A stretch of DNA of 48,973 nucleotides from Prevotella sp. Its GTDB lineage: Bacteria; Bacteroidota; Bacteroidia; Bacteroidales; Bacteroidaceae. A program made the translations under genes and the position numbers. A model generated the notes under the pieces. That model was not told the origin of the DNA. It saw nothing but the letters and a program-made list of their open reading frames with translations, and did no database searches. The stretch is from assembly GCA_017847725.1 (NCBI GenBank), contig JAGAXW010000002.1, positions 1-48,973 of the forward strand, given 5' to 3'. This document shows positions 6,316-15,570 of this stretch, in pieces. Every line of letters starts with the position of its first letter. The first letter of the stretch is position 1.

Positions 6316-8313
6316 ATGAAAAGACATATCTATACCATAGTGCTGCTCATAGCCATCGTGCTGACCGCCAAGGCGCAGACGCAGCGAGGCATCGACGCCC
6401 TTGAGCAGGCGGTCAAGACCTTCCTCGCATCGGCCGACGTGAAGAGCAAGGACACCCACTGGAGCCACAGTCAGGAGCAGTGGTGCTTCAAATATGTTTG
6501 CACGGGCGACACGATGGCGATGCCTGCATCGCTGACAGCCCTGCACGATGCTTTCACCCAGAACGTGCGCTACGCCACAGCCAGCTACTTCCATAGCCCG
6601 GCTGACGGGCCGATGCCGTTTTCTATCCTGCGCTTCGTGCGCAACGACTCGTTCTACAGGCACATCACGGGAACCGCGCACATCAAGGACAACCACCACT
6701 TCTACCTCATCAACTTTCAGGATGCGAACGGGCTGAACAGCTACCATCTGAGCTGGTGTACCACCACCTTCCGCGACCGCAACGGACGGCCCTTCACCAC
6801 CCTTGACGGCTACATCTGCCACTATTTCGGAGGCAACTGGCGCATGGACAAGTTCGCACAGGACGACCCCTGGCAGATGAACACCCAACACATGAACCGC
6901 CCCTTCAGCGGCGACGACCTGTCGAAGTATGAGACGCTGACCGCCCAGCTGAAATACCTCGCCGACACCTACCAGACGCAGAAAGCCAAAGGCAACGAGA
7001 AGGGCTGCGACGCTACCGTCTACATGCTGAAGAAGGTGTGCGACGGCTTCGACGGCCAGCTGACCCAGCAGCAGTTCAGCGACCTCACCCAGCTGACGAG
7101 TGCCATGAAAGAAGACAAAAGCAGCGAGCAGCGCAGCCGGATAGCACATCAGGCAAATAGTGGGCTATGGAAAAAGGTGGTCATCGGTAAGCTGATAGGG
7201 AAAATACACTCATGGGCTACGAACAACGGACTCTTCATGCTGCCCGACAAGCATCGGGTGATGGACGAGCAGTATGACTATGGCTTCGAGAAGCAGAAGG
7301 AGGTGAAGGTCACGCTGACAGGACGTACCGACAGGCGGTGCCAGCTGGTAAGTGTGCAGCAGAGACACCCAGAGATGAAGCCCTACGCCATAGCCGTCGA
7401 CAGCGGGCGCTTCACATTCTCCATGCCGATGGCTGAGCACCAGCTGATAGAGGTAGCCGACGACCAAGGCCACAGTATCGTGCTCTTCACCGACTCCGTA
7501 CCAGTAGAGATAGACCTCGCACGGATGACCCTCAGCGGCTCGCAGCTCAACAATCGCTTTGCCGACTGCCAGCGTCGCCTGAGCGCCCTGCTGCCTGAGC
7601 GCCATCTGTATATGCACCTAATGGACAACAGCGACGACACAGTGATCGACGAGGCAGGCTATCAGCAGCTGGTGGCCGATGCCCACCAGTTGCAGATGGA
7701 CATCATCCGAGAAAACCAAGACAACCTGATACCCGTCTGGTATCTGGCAGAGAACTACACCACGATGTCGCATCAGGAACTGTACCACTGGATGCAGCTT
7801 GGCCTGCCCTACGCCGACCATGTGGCCCTGCAGCCCGCACGAGCCTACTACGAGGGACTCGGGCAGCGACTGCCGGGCAAGCTGTTTGCGGATGCCGCCT
7901 GCATCGACACCGCGGGAGTGAGCCATCGCCTGAGCGAATACATCGGGCACGGCGACTATGTGGTGCTCTACTTCTGGTCGTCCTTTAACCACATCACACG
8001 CAACGGCACCAAGGTCATGAAGCAACTGCACAAGCAGTATGCCAGCAAGAACCTGCGGGCCATCGGACTCGCCATCGACACGAACAAAGACGGCTGGCGA
8101 CAATACATCAGGAGCCGCAAGCTGACCTTCGACCACCTATCGACCCCCGAGGGCGATTCCCATGCCGACATGTGGAATCAGGAACTACTCAAGGCCTACG
8201 GCATCCACTCGCTGCCCGAGACCATCATCTTCGGACCCGACGGGCGCATCGTCAGCACGGGTCTGATGGGCGACGAACTGCTGCAGAAAATAGCAAGCCT
8301 GCCTGTCAAGTAG
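6316..8313 (+). CDS. Periplasmic thioredoxin-fold protein lacking CxxC (DUF4369/TlpA-like)
   Basis: A 665-residue exported protein with signal peptide (MKRHIYTIVLLIAIVLTAKA). Residues about 20-300 form a domain I do not recognise; about 335-430 resembles the DUF4369 beta-sandwich often placed before thioredoxin folds; about 520-660 is a TlpA/ResA-like thioredoxin fold (VVLYFWSSFNHI, then the cis-proline loop SLPETIIFGPDG). The redox motif expected as WCxxC reads SSFNHI, so thiol-disulfide activity is unlikely. It starts 6 nt after the anti-sigma-like gene and ends 28 nt before the barrel gene, so it belongs to the same unit. It may be a sensor or a chaperone rather than a reductase. Confidence 0.72.
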   Translation: MKRHIYTIVLLIAIVLTAKAQTQRGIDALEQAVKTFLASADVKSKDTHWSHSQEQWCFKYVCTGDTMAMPASLTALHDAFTQNVRYATASYFHSPADGPMPFSILRFVRNDSFYRHITGTAHIKDNHHFYLINFQDANGLNSYHLSWCTTTFRDRNGRPFTTLDGYICHYFGGNWRMDKFAQDDPWQMNTQHMNRPFSGDDLSKYETLTAQLKYLADTYQTQKAKGNEKGCDATVYMLKKVCDGFDGQLTQQQFSDLTQLTSAMKEDKSSEQRSRIAHQANSGLWKKVVIGKLIGKIHSWATNNGLFMLPDKHRVMDEQYDYGFEKQKEVKVTLTGRTDRRCQLVSVQQRHPEMKPYAIAVDSGRFTFSMPMAEHQLIEVADDQGHSIVLFTDSVPVEIDLARMTLSGSQLNNRFADCQRRLSALLPERHLYMHLMDNSDDTVIDEAGYQQLVADAHQLQMDIIRENQDNLIPVWYLAENYTTMSHQELYHWMQLGLPYADHVALQPARAYYEGLGQRLPGKLFADAACIDTAGVSHRLSEYIGHGDYVVLYFWSSFNHITRNGTKVMKQLHKQYASKNLRAIGLAIDTNKDGWRQYIRSRKLTFDHLSTPEGDSHADMWNQELLKAYGIHSLPETIIFGPDGRIVSTGLMGDELLQKIASLPVK

Positions 8314-8341
8314 ACAAAACAACTATCTTAATAACAACCCT

Positions 8342-11179
8342 ATGAAGAAAAGTATTCTGATACTCTTCTTAGCTCTTGGTGTGTCTGCACTTTGGGGCCA
8401 AGAAGCAGAGAAAGAGAGGAACATCTGGCTGCACGGCCGAGTATGCGATTCCTTCACTAAAGCCCCCGTACCGAAGGGCGGACGGGCCTCACTGCTACGG
8501 GCAGACTCTACCGTCGTGCAGGACACCATCTCGCTGATGGAGCGCAGTAGCTACATGACGGGCAGCAAGCGTACCGTCAGCATGGAGTACCCTCTTATCA
8601 TCCGTGAGCCGGGCCAGTATATCATCAAGGTGGAACATCCCAACTACGAGACCGCTTATGTGCCCTACGTGGTGAAGCGCATCGGCCGACGGGTGCGGGA
8701 AATCGAAGGACCGCCCGTCTACATGAGGAAAGCCGCCAAGGCCCATCACCATGAGGGCGGTGAACTGGACGAGGTGGTGGTCAAGGCCACGAAGGTAAAG
8801 ATGGTGTGGCGCGGCGACACCTTAGTATATAATGCCGATGCGTTCAACGTGCCGGAGGGCTCCATGCTTGACGGCCTCATCAAGCAATTGCCGGGCGTAG
8901 AACTGACGGAGGAGGGCGAGATATTCGTCAACGGCAAGAAGGTGGACAACCTGACGCTGAACGGGGCCGACTTCTTCAAGGGCAAAAACAAGGTGATGCT
9001 CGACAACCTGCCCTACTACACGGTGAAGAGCGTGGAGGTGTATAAGAAGCAGACCGACTGGCAACTGTATACCGGCAACAACGACGAAGACAAGAAGGAA
9101 TACACGATGGATGTCGTCCTGAAGCGCGAATACAGCATCGGCGGCACGGCCAACCTGGAGGCGGGAGCCGGAACTGACGAGCGCTACCGGCTAAAAGGCT
9201 TCGGACTGCGCTATACAGACCACACCCGTGCCGTCCTGTTCGGCGGAATGAACAACGTGAACGAGAGCATCGACTTCAACGACGATGGCAAGGACAAGGG
9301 CAAGACCAACCAGGCCGGCAACCGCCACTTCAAGCAGGTGGGCGGCATGTTCATGGTCAACAGCATGGAGGGCCGCCTGCAGAACAATACCGAGGTGCGG
9401 GCCGAGTGGAAGGACGACCGGGCCGAGACACGCACCCTGGGCGAGACCTATCTGAACAGCGGTTCTACCTTCTCGAAGTCGGAGGGCATGCGCCGCGACA
9501 TGCCTGCCAGCTTCAACCTGAGAAATCAGTTGCGCCTGCGCACGAAGGTCTACTTCAACTCGTGGCTCGACCTGAACTATGAGCGGCAGAAGTCGGAGAG
9601 CGACAGCTGGGCGCTGACAGCCGCCGACCAGCTGTTTGCCGACAGCATCAACAGCGTGCGCAGCCGCTCATGGAACAGACAGGGCCGCCTGCGGGGCAAT
9701 TTGCACAATAACCTAACATTCAAACTGCCGTCGGGCGACAACATCGACTTTTCCTTGTCTGGTAACTACCAGCGTGCGTTCAGCCCCGAGAGTGAGAGCT
9801 GGCGCCACTACACCTATTATAAATTAGGCACCACCGACTATCAGCACCGCCGCACGGAATCGCCGTCGGACAACTACTCAGTGAACGCCCGCATCAGTTA
9901 CATCCTGCACCTGATGGAAAACTTCACCCTGTGGCCCTACTACGGCATCAGCCCCTCACGCCGCAACAACGACGACTTGGAATATCTGGCCACCAGCGAG
10001 ACGCTGCCCCTGCTGCCCGACCTCGACAACACGCGCTATCAGACAACACAAGGTCTTGAGCACCATACGGGAATGAACATCAGTTACTGGAAGCACTTCA
10101 AGGAGAGTCCATGGATGCTGAACCTCAACATCCAGCTGCCTGTTATCTTCGACCGACAGCGCATGAACTACGACAGCGAACCTTTTAAGACTTCGCTGAC
10201 CCGCCACTATACGCAATTCCAGCCCTCCATGTTCTTCTTTCTCGCGAACAGCAAGAAAGGACACGGCAAGGACCTGCAAGGACAGTATCATCTGTTCCAG
10301 TGGACACCCGCCATCTCTAATCTCGTCACCTTCCCCAACACCACCAATCCGCTGTATGTCCGACTGGGCAACCCCGACCTGCAGATGCAAAGGGAGCACC
10401 AGTTCCGGGTGAGCTATCAAGCCCGCGTAGACTCCGTCGACCAGGTGACACGCATCCAGCTGGAGGCCACCGTCAGGCGCAACGCCTGGGCTCAGGGCTA
10501 CACCTACGACCCCGTGACGGGCATCCGCACCTACCGCGCAGAGAATATCAAGTCGGGCAACTGGAAACTGATGGCCCAACTGAGTCACCGCCGCGCCTTG
10601 GACACGAAAAAGCTGTTCCACATCGAGAACGAGTGGCGCCTGTCGTTAGAAAAAAGCACCGACCTGGCCGCTGTCAGCGGCAGCACCTCCACTGAGCAGA
10701 GCCGCGTCACCACCACCTACGCGCGCTGGAAGCCCCGCCTGCGCTACCAGCAGGGCAATCTGACCTGCACGCTGCGCGGCGAACTGGCATGGCAGCACCT
10801 GAACCGCTCCCTTCGGTTCTCCGAAGGGAACACCGCCCTACCCGACAACATCTGGAACATCACCTACGGACTCTATGTCCAGTATAGACTACCGCTGAAC
10901 TTCACCATCGACACCGACCTCGACCTGTATCACCGCCGCGGCTACACCGACGCAGAGATGAACGACAACCGCGTCTACTGGAACGCCTCGCTCACCAAGT
11001 CGCTGAAGAAGGGCCGCTGGGTGCTGAAGCTGCGCGCCTACGACCTGCTCGGGCAGGTCAGCAACCTGCGCTACCGCATCAACGCACAAGGCCGCACCGA
11101 GACGTGGACAAACTCCCTACGCCGATACGTCCTGTTCAGTGTCAGCTACCGCTTCTCGAAGAAGCCCAAGAAGAGGTAA
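8342..11179 (+). CDS. Outer-membrane beta-barrel protein, TonB-receptor-like (OMP_b-brl_3 type)
   Basis: The 945-residue product has a signal peptide (about 1-19), a carboxypeptidase-regulatory-like beta-sandwich (about 25-130), then a plug-like domain introduced by GELDEVVVKATKVKM and containing LIKQLPGVELTEEGEIFVNGKKV and the VEVYKK motif, followed by a long barrel of alternating amphipathic strands ending in the aromatic FSVSYRFSKK. It matches the family-3 barrel proteins of Bacteroidota, which look like TonB-dependent receptors but are not tied to SusD. Ligand unknown. As the last gene of the ECF operon it is a plausible target and possible trigger of the sigma circuit. Confidence 0.85.
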   Translation: MKKSILILFLALGVSALWGQEAEKERNIWLHGRVCDSFTKAPVPKGGRASLLRADSTVVQDTISLMERSSYMTGSKRTVSMEYPLIIREPGQYIIKVEHPNYETAYVPYVVKRIGRRVREIEGPPVYMRKAAKAHHHEGGELDEVVVKATKVKMVWRGDTLVYNADAFNVPEGSMLDGLIKQLPGVELTEEGEIFVNGKKVDNLTLNGADFFKGKNKVMLDNLPYYTVKSVEVYKKQTDWQLYTGNNDEDKKEYTMDVVLKREYSIGGTANLEAGAGTDERYRLKGFGLRYTDHTRAVLFGGMNNVNESIDFNDDGKDKGKTNQAGNRHFKQVGGMFMVNSMEGRLQNNTEVRAEWKDDRAETRTLGETYLNSGSTFSKSEGMRRDMPASFNLRNQLRLRTKVYFNSWLDLNYERQKSESDSWALTAADQLFADSINSVRSRSWNRQGRLRGNLHNNLTFKLPSGDNIDFSLSGNYQRAFSPESESWRHYTYYKLGTTDYQHRRTESPSDNYSVNARISYILHLMENFTLWPYYGISPSRRNNDDLEYLATSETLPLLPDLDNTRYQTTQGLEHHTGMNISYWKHFKESPWMLNLNIQLPVIFDRQRMNYDSEPFKTSLTRHYTQFQPSMFFFLANSKKGHGKDLQGQYHLFQWTPAISNLVTFPNTTNPLYVRLGNPDLQMQREHQFRVSYQARVDSVDQVTRIQLEATVRRNAWAQGYTYDPVTGIRTYRAENIKSGNWKLMAQLSHRRALDTKKLFHIENEWRLSLEKSTDLAAVSGSTSTEQSRVTTTYARWKPRLRYQQGNLTCTLRGELAWQHLNRSLRFSEGNTALPDNIWNITYGLYVQYRLPLNFTIDTDLDLYHRRGYTDAEMNDNRVYWNASLTKSLKKGRWVLKLRAYDLLGQVSNLRYRINAQGRTETWTNSLRRYVLFSVSYRFSKKPKKR

Positions 11180-11196
11180 CGATTCTGCCGATTATC

Positions 11197-12105
11197 TTAG
11201 GCTTTGTTTTTCAGATTTCTGGGATGATGCTCTAAGATTTCCTGCCGCAGGGTCGTCATGTCGATATGGGTATAGATTTCGGTGGTGCCGATGGACTCAT
11301 GGCCCAGCAGGGCCTGGATGACACGCAGGTCGGCACCGCCCTCCAGCAGGGCCGTGGCAAACGAGTGGCGCAGGGTGTGGGGAGAGACCGTCTTCTGGAT
11401 GCCCGCCTCGACGGCCTGCCGCTTCAGCATGATGAGAATCATGGTACGCGTCAGGTGGGCACCCCGGCGGTTCAGGAAGACGTAGTCCTCCTCGCCGGGC
11501 TTGATGTTCATCTCGCTGCGGCACTGGAACCAGCGGTCCAGTTCGTCGATGGCCGTCTGGGAGATGGGCACCAGGCGCTCCTTCGACCCCTTGCCGAAGA
11601 CACGCACATAGCGCTCGTCGATATAGAGATTGGTCAGCTTGAGGTTGACCAGTTCGGAGACGCGCAGGCCGCAGGAGAAGAGCACCTCGATGATGGCACG
11701 GTTGCGGTGGCCCTCCCATTTGGATACGTCGACAGATTGCTTCAGGGCGTCGACCTCTGCCGTCGTCAGCACCTCGGGCAGGTGCTCGCCCAGCACGGGC
11801 GACTCAAGCAGTTCGGTAGGGTCGTCGTCGCGATAGCCGTCAAGTTGCAGGAAACGGTAGAACGAGCGCACGCCGCTGAGGATGCGGCACTGCGAGCGGG
11901 GACCAATGCCCACGTCGTGCAGGCCGGCGGCAAAGTGCTGCAGGTCTGTCAGCTGCACGTCCAACAGGTGTTTCTGCTCGCCCTCCAGATAGTCGAGCAG
12001 TCTCCACAGGTCGCGCTCGTAGGCCTCGAGCGTGTTGGGCGAGAAGCCCCTTTGCAGCTTGAGATAACGGCGGTAAGCCCGCACTATATCCTTTTGTTCC
12101 TTCAT
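11197..12105 (-). CDS. xerD: Site-specific tyrosine recombinase XerD
   Basis: 302 residues, the usual XerD length, with an N-terminal core-binding SAM-like domain (about 1-90) and a C-terminal catalytic domain. All catalytic residues are present: R148, K172, H243-x-x-R246 (SPHTLRHS), H269 (LLGHE) and nucleophile Y278 (TEIYTHI). XerD acts with XerC at dif to resolve chromosome dimers, activated by FtsK. It stands alone, convergent with the barrel gene (17-nt gap) and divergent from aroQ, a common housekeeping position in Bacteroidota, so it is not a mobile-element integrase. A -7 box ends only 8 nt before the ATG. Confidence 0.93.
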   Translation of the reverse strand: MKEQKDIVRAYRRYLKLQRGFSPNTLEAYERDLWRLLDYLEGEQKHLLDVQLTDLQHFAAGLHDVGIGPRSQCRILSGVRSFYRFLQLDGYRDDDPTELLESPVLGEHLPEVLTTAEVDALKQSVDVSKWEGHRNRAIIEVLFSCGLRVSELVNLKLTNLYIDERYVRVFGKGSKERLVPISQTAIDELDRWFQCRSEMNIKPGEEDYVFLNRRGAHLTRTMILIMLKRQAVEAGIQKTVSPHTLRHSFATALLEGGADLRVIQALLGHESIGTTEIYTHIDMTTLRQEILEHHPRNLKNKA

Positions 12106-12113
12106 TTCGCTGA

Positions 12114-12121
12114 CAAAGTTA
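12114..12121 (-). promoter_or_regulatory. -7 box of xerD, nearly leaderless
   Basis: Minus-strand TAACTTTG, 8 nt from the xerD ATG, so the 5' leader would be only a few nucleotides. Confidence 0.55.
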
Positions 12122-12143
12122 CGAATTATTTGGAAAAAATGCT

Positions 12144-12151
12144 TACCTTTG
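12144..12151 (+). promoter_or_regulatory. -7 box of aroQ operon
   Basis: TACCTTTG matches TAnnTTTG, 26 nt before the aroQ start at 12178, in the short xerD-aroQ divergent gap. Confidence 0.55.
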
Positions 12152-12177
12152 CAACGGGAATTTTAAAACACGACATG

Positions 12178-12597
12178 ATGAAGAAAATCCTGATTATCAA
12201 TGGTCCCAACCTGAATCTGCTGGGCGTTCGCGAGCCCGGCATCTACGGTTCCGAGTCGTTCGAGCAGTATCTGCCCCAGTTGCAGGCTCAGTTTCCTGAC
12301 GTCGACATAGCCTACTACCAGAGCAATGTGGAGGGCGAGCTCATCAACAAGATGCAGGAAGTGGGCTTCAGCTACGACGGCATCGTGCTCAACGCGGGAG
12401 CCTATACCCACACCTCGATAGCCCTGCACGACTGCATCCGCTCGCTGAGATGTCCCGTCGTGGAGGTACACATCTCTAATGTACACCAGCGCGAAGAGTT
12501 CCGTCACCACTCCATGATCAGCGCCGCCTGCAAAGGTGTCATCTGCGGCTTCGGACTCGACTCCTACCGACTGGCGGTTGAAGGACTGAGAAAGTGA
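12178..12597 (+). CDS. aroQ: 3-dehydroquinate dehydratase, type II
   Basis: A 139-residue type II dehydroquinase that converts 3-dehydroquinate to 3-dehydroshikimate in the shikimate pathway by the dodecameric anti-elimination mechanism. Motifs: INGPNLNLLG (7-16), loop arginine R18 and catalytic Y23 (GIYG), the NAGAYTHTS segment, and VEVHISNVHQRE with the catalytic histidine. The family starts MKKILIINGP; an ATG one codon earlier (12175) is equally possible. The frame is open to 11266 but that extension is antisense to xerD. Its stop overlaps the GTG of the next gene. Confidence 0.94.
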   Translation: MKKILIINGPNLNLLGVREPGIYGSESFEQYLPQLQAQFPDVDIAYYQSNVEGELINKMQEVGFSYDGIVLNAGAYTHTSIALHDCIRSLRCPVVEVHISNVHQREEFRHHSMISAACKGVICGFGLDSYRLAVEGLRK

Positions 12598-13229
12598 GGG
12601 TGGAAAGTCTGGAAGCATATATCCTACAGCATAGTGAGCCAGAGCCGGAATACCTGTACCGGCTCTGGCGCGCCACCAATATACACCTGCTGCACGGACG
12701 CATGGCTTCGGGCCACCTGCAAGGCCGGCTGCTGAAGATGCTGGTGCAGATGATACGCCCCAAGAATATTCTGGAGGTGGGCACCTTCAGCGGCTACTCG
12801 GCCCTCTGCATGGCCGAAGGACTGGAGGAGGGCGGCATGGTGTATACGTTTGAGATCAACGACGAGCAGGAGGATTTCACACGGCCGTGGATAGAACAGT
12901 CGCCCGTCAGCGACAAGGTGCGCTTCATCATCGGCGACGCCATCAGCGAGGCGCCCAAACTGGGCATCACCTTCGACATGGCCTTTATCGACGGCGACAA
13001 ACGCACCTATAAGGAGACCTACGAGATGGCACTGGGCGTCGTGCGCAAGGGCGGCTTCATACTGGCCGACAACACGCTGTGGGACGGTCACGTCGTGGAC
13101 CACAGCTACGACCGCGACCCGCAGACCCGCGGCATCGAGACGTTCAACGACTACCTGCGGCAGGACGACCGCGTGGAGCAGGTCATCCTGCCACTGCGCG
13201 ACGGACTGACACTCATCAGAAAGCGCTAA
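12594..13229 (+). CDS. SAM-dependent O-methyltransferase (family 3)
   Basis: A 211-residue class I methyltransferase of the catechol/caffeoyl-CoA O-methyltransferase family. The SAM-binding motif is ILEVGTFSGYSALCMAEGL (about 59-77), with the acidic FEINDEQ at the end of the next strand, metal-site AFIDGDKRTY (about 128) and ADNTLWDG. It uses a GTG start (12594) that overlaps the aroQ stop, implying translational coupling. The substrate is unknown; several bacterial relatives are also tRNA hydroxyuridine methyltransferases (TrmR-like), which is a real alternative. Confidence 0.88.
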   Translation: MRVESLEAYILQHSEPEPEYLYRLWRATNIHLLHGRMASGHLQGRLLKMLVQMIRPKNILEVGTFSGYSALCMAEGLEEGGMVYTFEINDEQEDFTRPWIEQSPVSDKVRFIIGDAISEAPKLGITFDMAFIDGDKRTYKETYEMALGVVRKGGFILADNTLWDGHVVDHSYDRDPQTRGIETFNDYLRQDDRVEQVILPLRDGLTLIRKR

Positions 13230-13307
13230 AACTATCATTTTTCAACAAAAATAATCCTTTTGCACGCATTTTTCTGCCGAAACGTTGTTTATTCCGACAA
13301 AAATGCG

Positions 13308-13315
13308 TACTTTTG
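13308..13315 (+). promoter_or_regulatory. Promoter of the Lrp-peptidase operon (-33 TTG, -7 TACTTTTG)
   Basis: TACTTTTG matches TAnnTTTG; a TTG at 13285-13287 is 20 nt upstream, the usual -33 spacing. The start codon is 34 nt downstream. Confidence 0.6.
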
Positions 13316-13349
13316 CTTACGTTTTGCAAACTATTAACTTAATAACATC

Positions 13350-13814
13350 ATGGATAAGATAGACAATCTTGATAAAAAAATCCTGAATATCCTGTCAAAG
13401 AACGCCCGCATCCCCTTCAAGGATGTCGCTGCCGAGTGTAACGTCTCGCGTGCAGCCATCCACCAGCGTGTGCAGCACTTGATAGAAGCCGGCGTCATCA
13501 TGGGTAGCGGATTCGACGTGAACCCGAAGAGCCTGGGCTACTCGACATGTACCTATGTGGGCATCACGCTGGAGCGCGGCTCTATGTATAAGGATGTGGT
13601 AGAGCGCCTGCGCCATATCCCCGAGGTGGTAGAGTGCCACTTCACCACGGGTCCGTATACCATGCTGGTCAAACTGTATGCCCGTGAGAACGAGCAGTTG
13701 ATGCACCTGCTGAACGGCCGCCTGCAGGAGATTCCCGGAGTGGTGGCTACCGAGACGCTCATCTCGCTGGAGCAGAGCATCAAGCGAGAGATTCCCGTAA
13801 CTGTTGACGAATAA
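13350..13814 (+). CDS. Lrp/AsnC family transcriptional regulator
   Basis: 154 residues: an N-terminal winged HTH (about 3-62; DKKILNILSKNARIPFKDVAAECNVS then RAAIHQRVQHLIEAG) and a C-terminal RAM/AsnC ligand-binding domain (about 70-150) that forms octamers and binds amino acids. It lies 7 nt upstream of the peptidase fusion, so it very likely controls that operon and itself in response to an amino acid. Many Bacteroidota carry an orphan copy of this regulator; the linked peptidases here hint at a peptide or amino-acid signal. Confidence 0.92.
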   Translation: MDKIDNLDKKILNILSKNARIPFKDVAAECNVSRAAIHQRVQHLIEAGVIMGSGFDVNPKSLGYSTCTYVGITLERGSMYKDVVERLRHIPEVVECHFTTGPYTMLVKLYARENEQLMHLLNGRLQEIPGVVATETLISLEQSIKREIPVTVDE

Positions 13815-13821
13815 GAAGACA

Positions 13822-15570
13822 ATGAAAAACCCGTACGACTGGCAGTCGCTGCTGGCAACGACAGTGTACAACACATTTCCGGAGGCTCCCCAAAAGCCGG
13901 TCATCGGCATCACCGGCAACTATGGAGACCAACTCTGTAAAATCGCCGAAGGATACTACAAGTCCATCCTGCAGGCGGGGGGCGTACCCGTCATCATCCC
14001 TCCCCTGAGCGATACGGACGCCATCATCAACACACTGGAGCACATCGACGGTCTGCTGCTGAGCGGCGGCGCCGACTACGATCCCCGCTATGCCAACGAG
14101 TGTCCTTCCGCCAAACTGGGCGACATCAACGCCGAGCGCGACCTGCCCGAACTGCTTATCACCCAGCTGGCCTACAACCGTCAGATACCAATACTGGGCA
14201 TCTGCAGGGGCATACAGACGCTGGCCATGGCACTGGGAGGCCACGTGGCACAAGACATCTCCGAGGCCAAGGGCTACTGCAGCGAGAAGTGTGCCGTCAA
14301 CCACCAGCAGCAGGAAGAGCGCTCCGTCACCACCCACACCGTAGACATCGTGCCCGGCACCGTGCTGTCTACCCTCTATCCGGAGGGTCAGACCGACGTC
14401 AACTCCTTCCACCACCAGTCGGTGGACGATGCCGGTGCGCGCTTCCGTGTGACGGCATGCGCTGCCGACGGCGTCATCGAGGCCATCGAGAGCACAGAGT
14501 TCAAGAGCATCGTCGGCGTACAGTGGCATCCCGAAGCACTGGGAGAGAAGGGGCAACCCCTCTTCAGATGGCTGGTCGGCCAGGCCCGCCAGTACCACGC
14601 CACCTGCGACATGCACCGACAGGTGCTGACGCTCGACACCCACTGCGACACGCCGATGCTGTTCCCACAAGGCATCGACTTCAGCCACCGCGACGAGCGC
14701 ATCCTCGTAGACCTGCACAAGATGACCGAAGGCCATCAGGACGCTACCATCATGGTGGCCTACCTGCCTCAGGGCATCGAGCATGCCAAAGACTATGCCG
14801 ACAACATCTTCGACCAGATAGGACACATCGCGGACCAGCAACAGCAATACCTGAGCATTGCCCATACCCCCGCCGACCTCTGGATGAACAAGCACCTGCA
14901 CAAGAAGAGCATCATGCTGGGCATCGAGAACGGTCACGCCCTGGAGGGAAATATAGAAAACCTGCACCACTTTGCCCGGCGCGGCATCGTATATATGACG
15001 CTCTGCCACAACGGCGACAACGACATCTGCGACTCTGCACGCGGCAGCCAGACGCATGGCGGTGTCAGCCCGTTCGGGCGTGAGGTTATCCGCGAGATGA
15101 ACCGACTGGGCATCATGGTTGACCTCAGCCACGCTGCTGAGAAGAGTTTCTACGACGCCCTGGAACTGAGCGAGACACCCATCGTGTGCAGCCACAGCAG
15201 CTGTCGGGTGCTGTGCGACCATCCGCGCAACCTGACGGACGACCAGATGCGTGCACTGGCCCAGAAGGGCGGTGTCATGCAGGTGACGCTCTACCACGGA
15301 TTCCTCGTCAAGGACGGCGAGGCCACCATCGAGGATGCCCTGCACCACCTGGAGCATGCCATCGACATCATGGGTATCGACCACGTCGGGCTGGGTACCG
15401 ACTTCGACGGTGACGGCGGCATCCGCGGACTGGCCCACTCGGCTGAGCTCACCAACTTTACCCGCGAACTGATGAAGCGGGGATTCACCCGGGAAGACAT
15501 CCAGAAAATCTGGGGTGGCAACTTCCTGCGCGTGATGCAGCAAGTTCAAGAAAAAAAACAAGAAGCATGA
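13822..15570 (+). CDS. Fusion of C26 gamma-glutamyl hydrolase and M19 membrane dipeptidase domains
   Basis: 582 residues with two complete enzyme domains. Residues about 25-255 are a class I glutamine-amidotransferase-like C26 hydrolase (PuuD type): nucleophile C128 in LGICRGIQ, and H236-P-E238 in VQWHPEA. Residues about 262-580 are an M19 (renal) dipeptidase with zinc ligands H274-x-D276, E369, H437 and H458, and GLGTDFDG. Together they could remove a gamma-glutamyl group and then split the resulting dipeptide, as in glutathione or gamma-glutamyl peptide breakdown. No signal peptide, so cytoplasmic. The ATG at 13822 is preferred to a TTG at 13804. The stop overlaps the next start (ATGA). Confidence 0.88.
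   Translation: MKNPYDWQSLLATTVYNTFPEAPQKPVIGITGNYGDQLCKIAEGYYKSILQAGGVPVIIPPLSDTDAIINTLEHIDGLLLSGGADYDPRYANECPSAKLGDINAERDLPELLITQLAYNRQIPILGICRGIQTLAMALGGHVAQDISEAKGYCSEKCAVNHQQQEERSVTTHTVDIVPGTVLSTLYPEGQTDVNSFHHQSVDDAGARFRVTACAADGVIEAIESTEFKSIVGVQWHPEALGEKGQPLFRWLVGQARQYHATCDMHRQVLTLDTHCDTPMLFPQGIDFSHRDERILVDLHKMTEGHQDATIMVAYLPQGIEHAKDYADNIFDQIGHIADQQQQYLSIAHTPADLWMNKHLHKKSIMLGIENGHALEGNIENLHHFARRGIVYMTLCHNGDNDICDSARGSQTHGGVSPFGREVIREMNRLGIMVDLSHAAEKSFYDALELSETPIVCSHSSCRVLCDHPRNLTDDQMRALAQKGGVMQVTLYHGFLVKDGEATIEDALHHLEHAIDIMGIDHVGLGTDFDGDGGIRGLAHSAELTNFTRELMKRGFTREDIQKIWGGNFLRVMQQVQEKKQEA

Noticed and set aside
11197-12105. XerD as integrase of the R-M island
   Set aside because: Housekeeping XerD by length and motifs, 5 kb away from the island and of host-like composition.
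11266-12174. Upstream extension of the aroQ frame
   Set aside because: Antisense to xerD, whose catalytic residues are complete; AroQ proteins start at MKKILI.
13780-15561. 593-codon antisense open frame opposite the C26-M19 fusion
   Set aside because: Composition is typical of an antisense frame; the plus-strand frame has two complete active sites.
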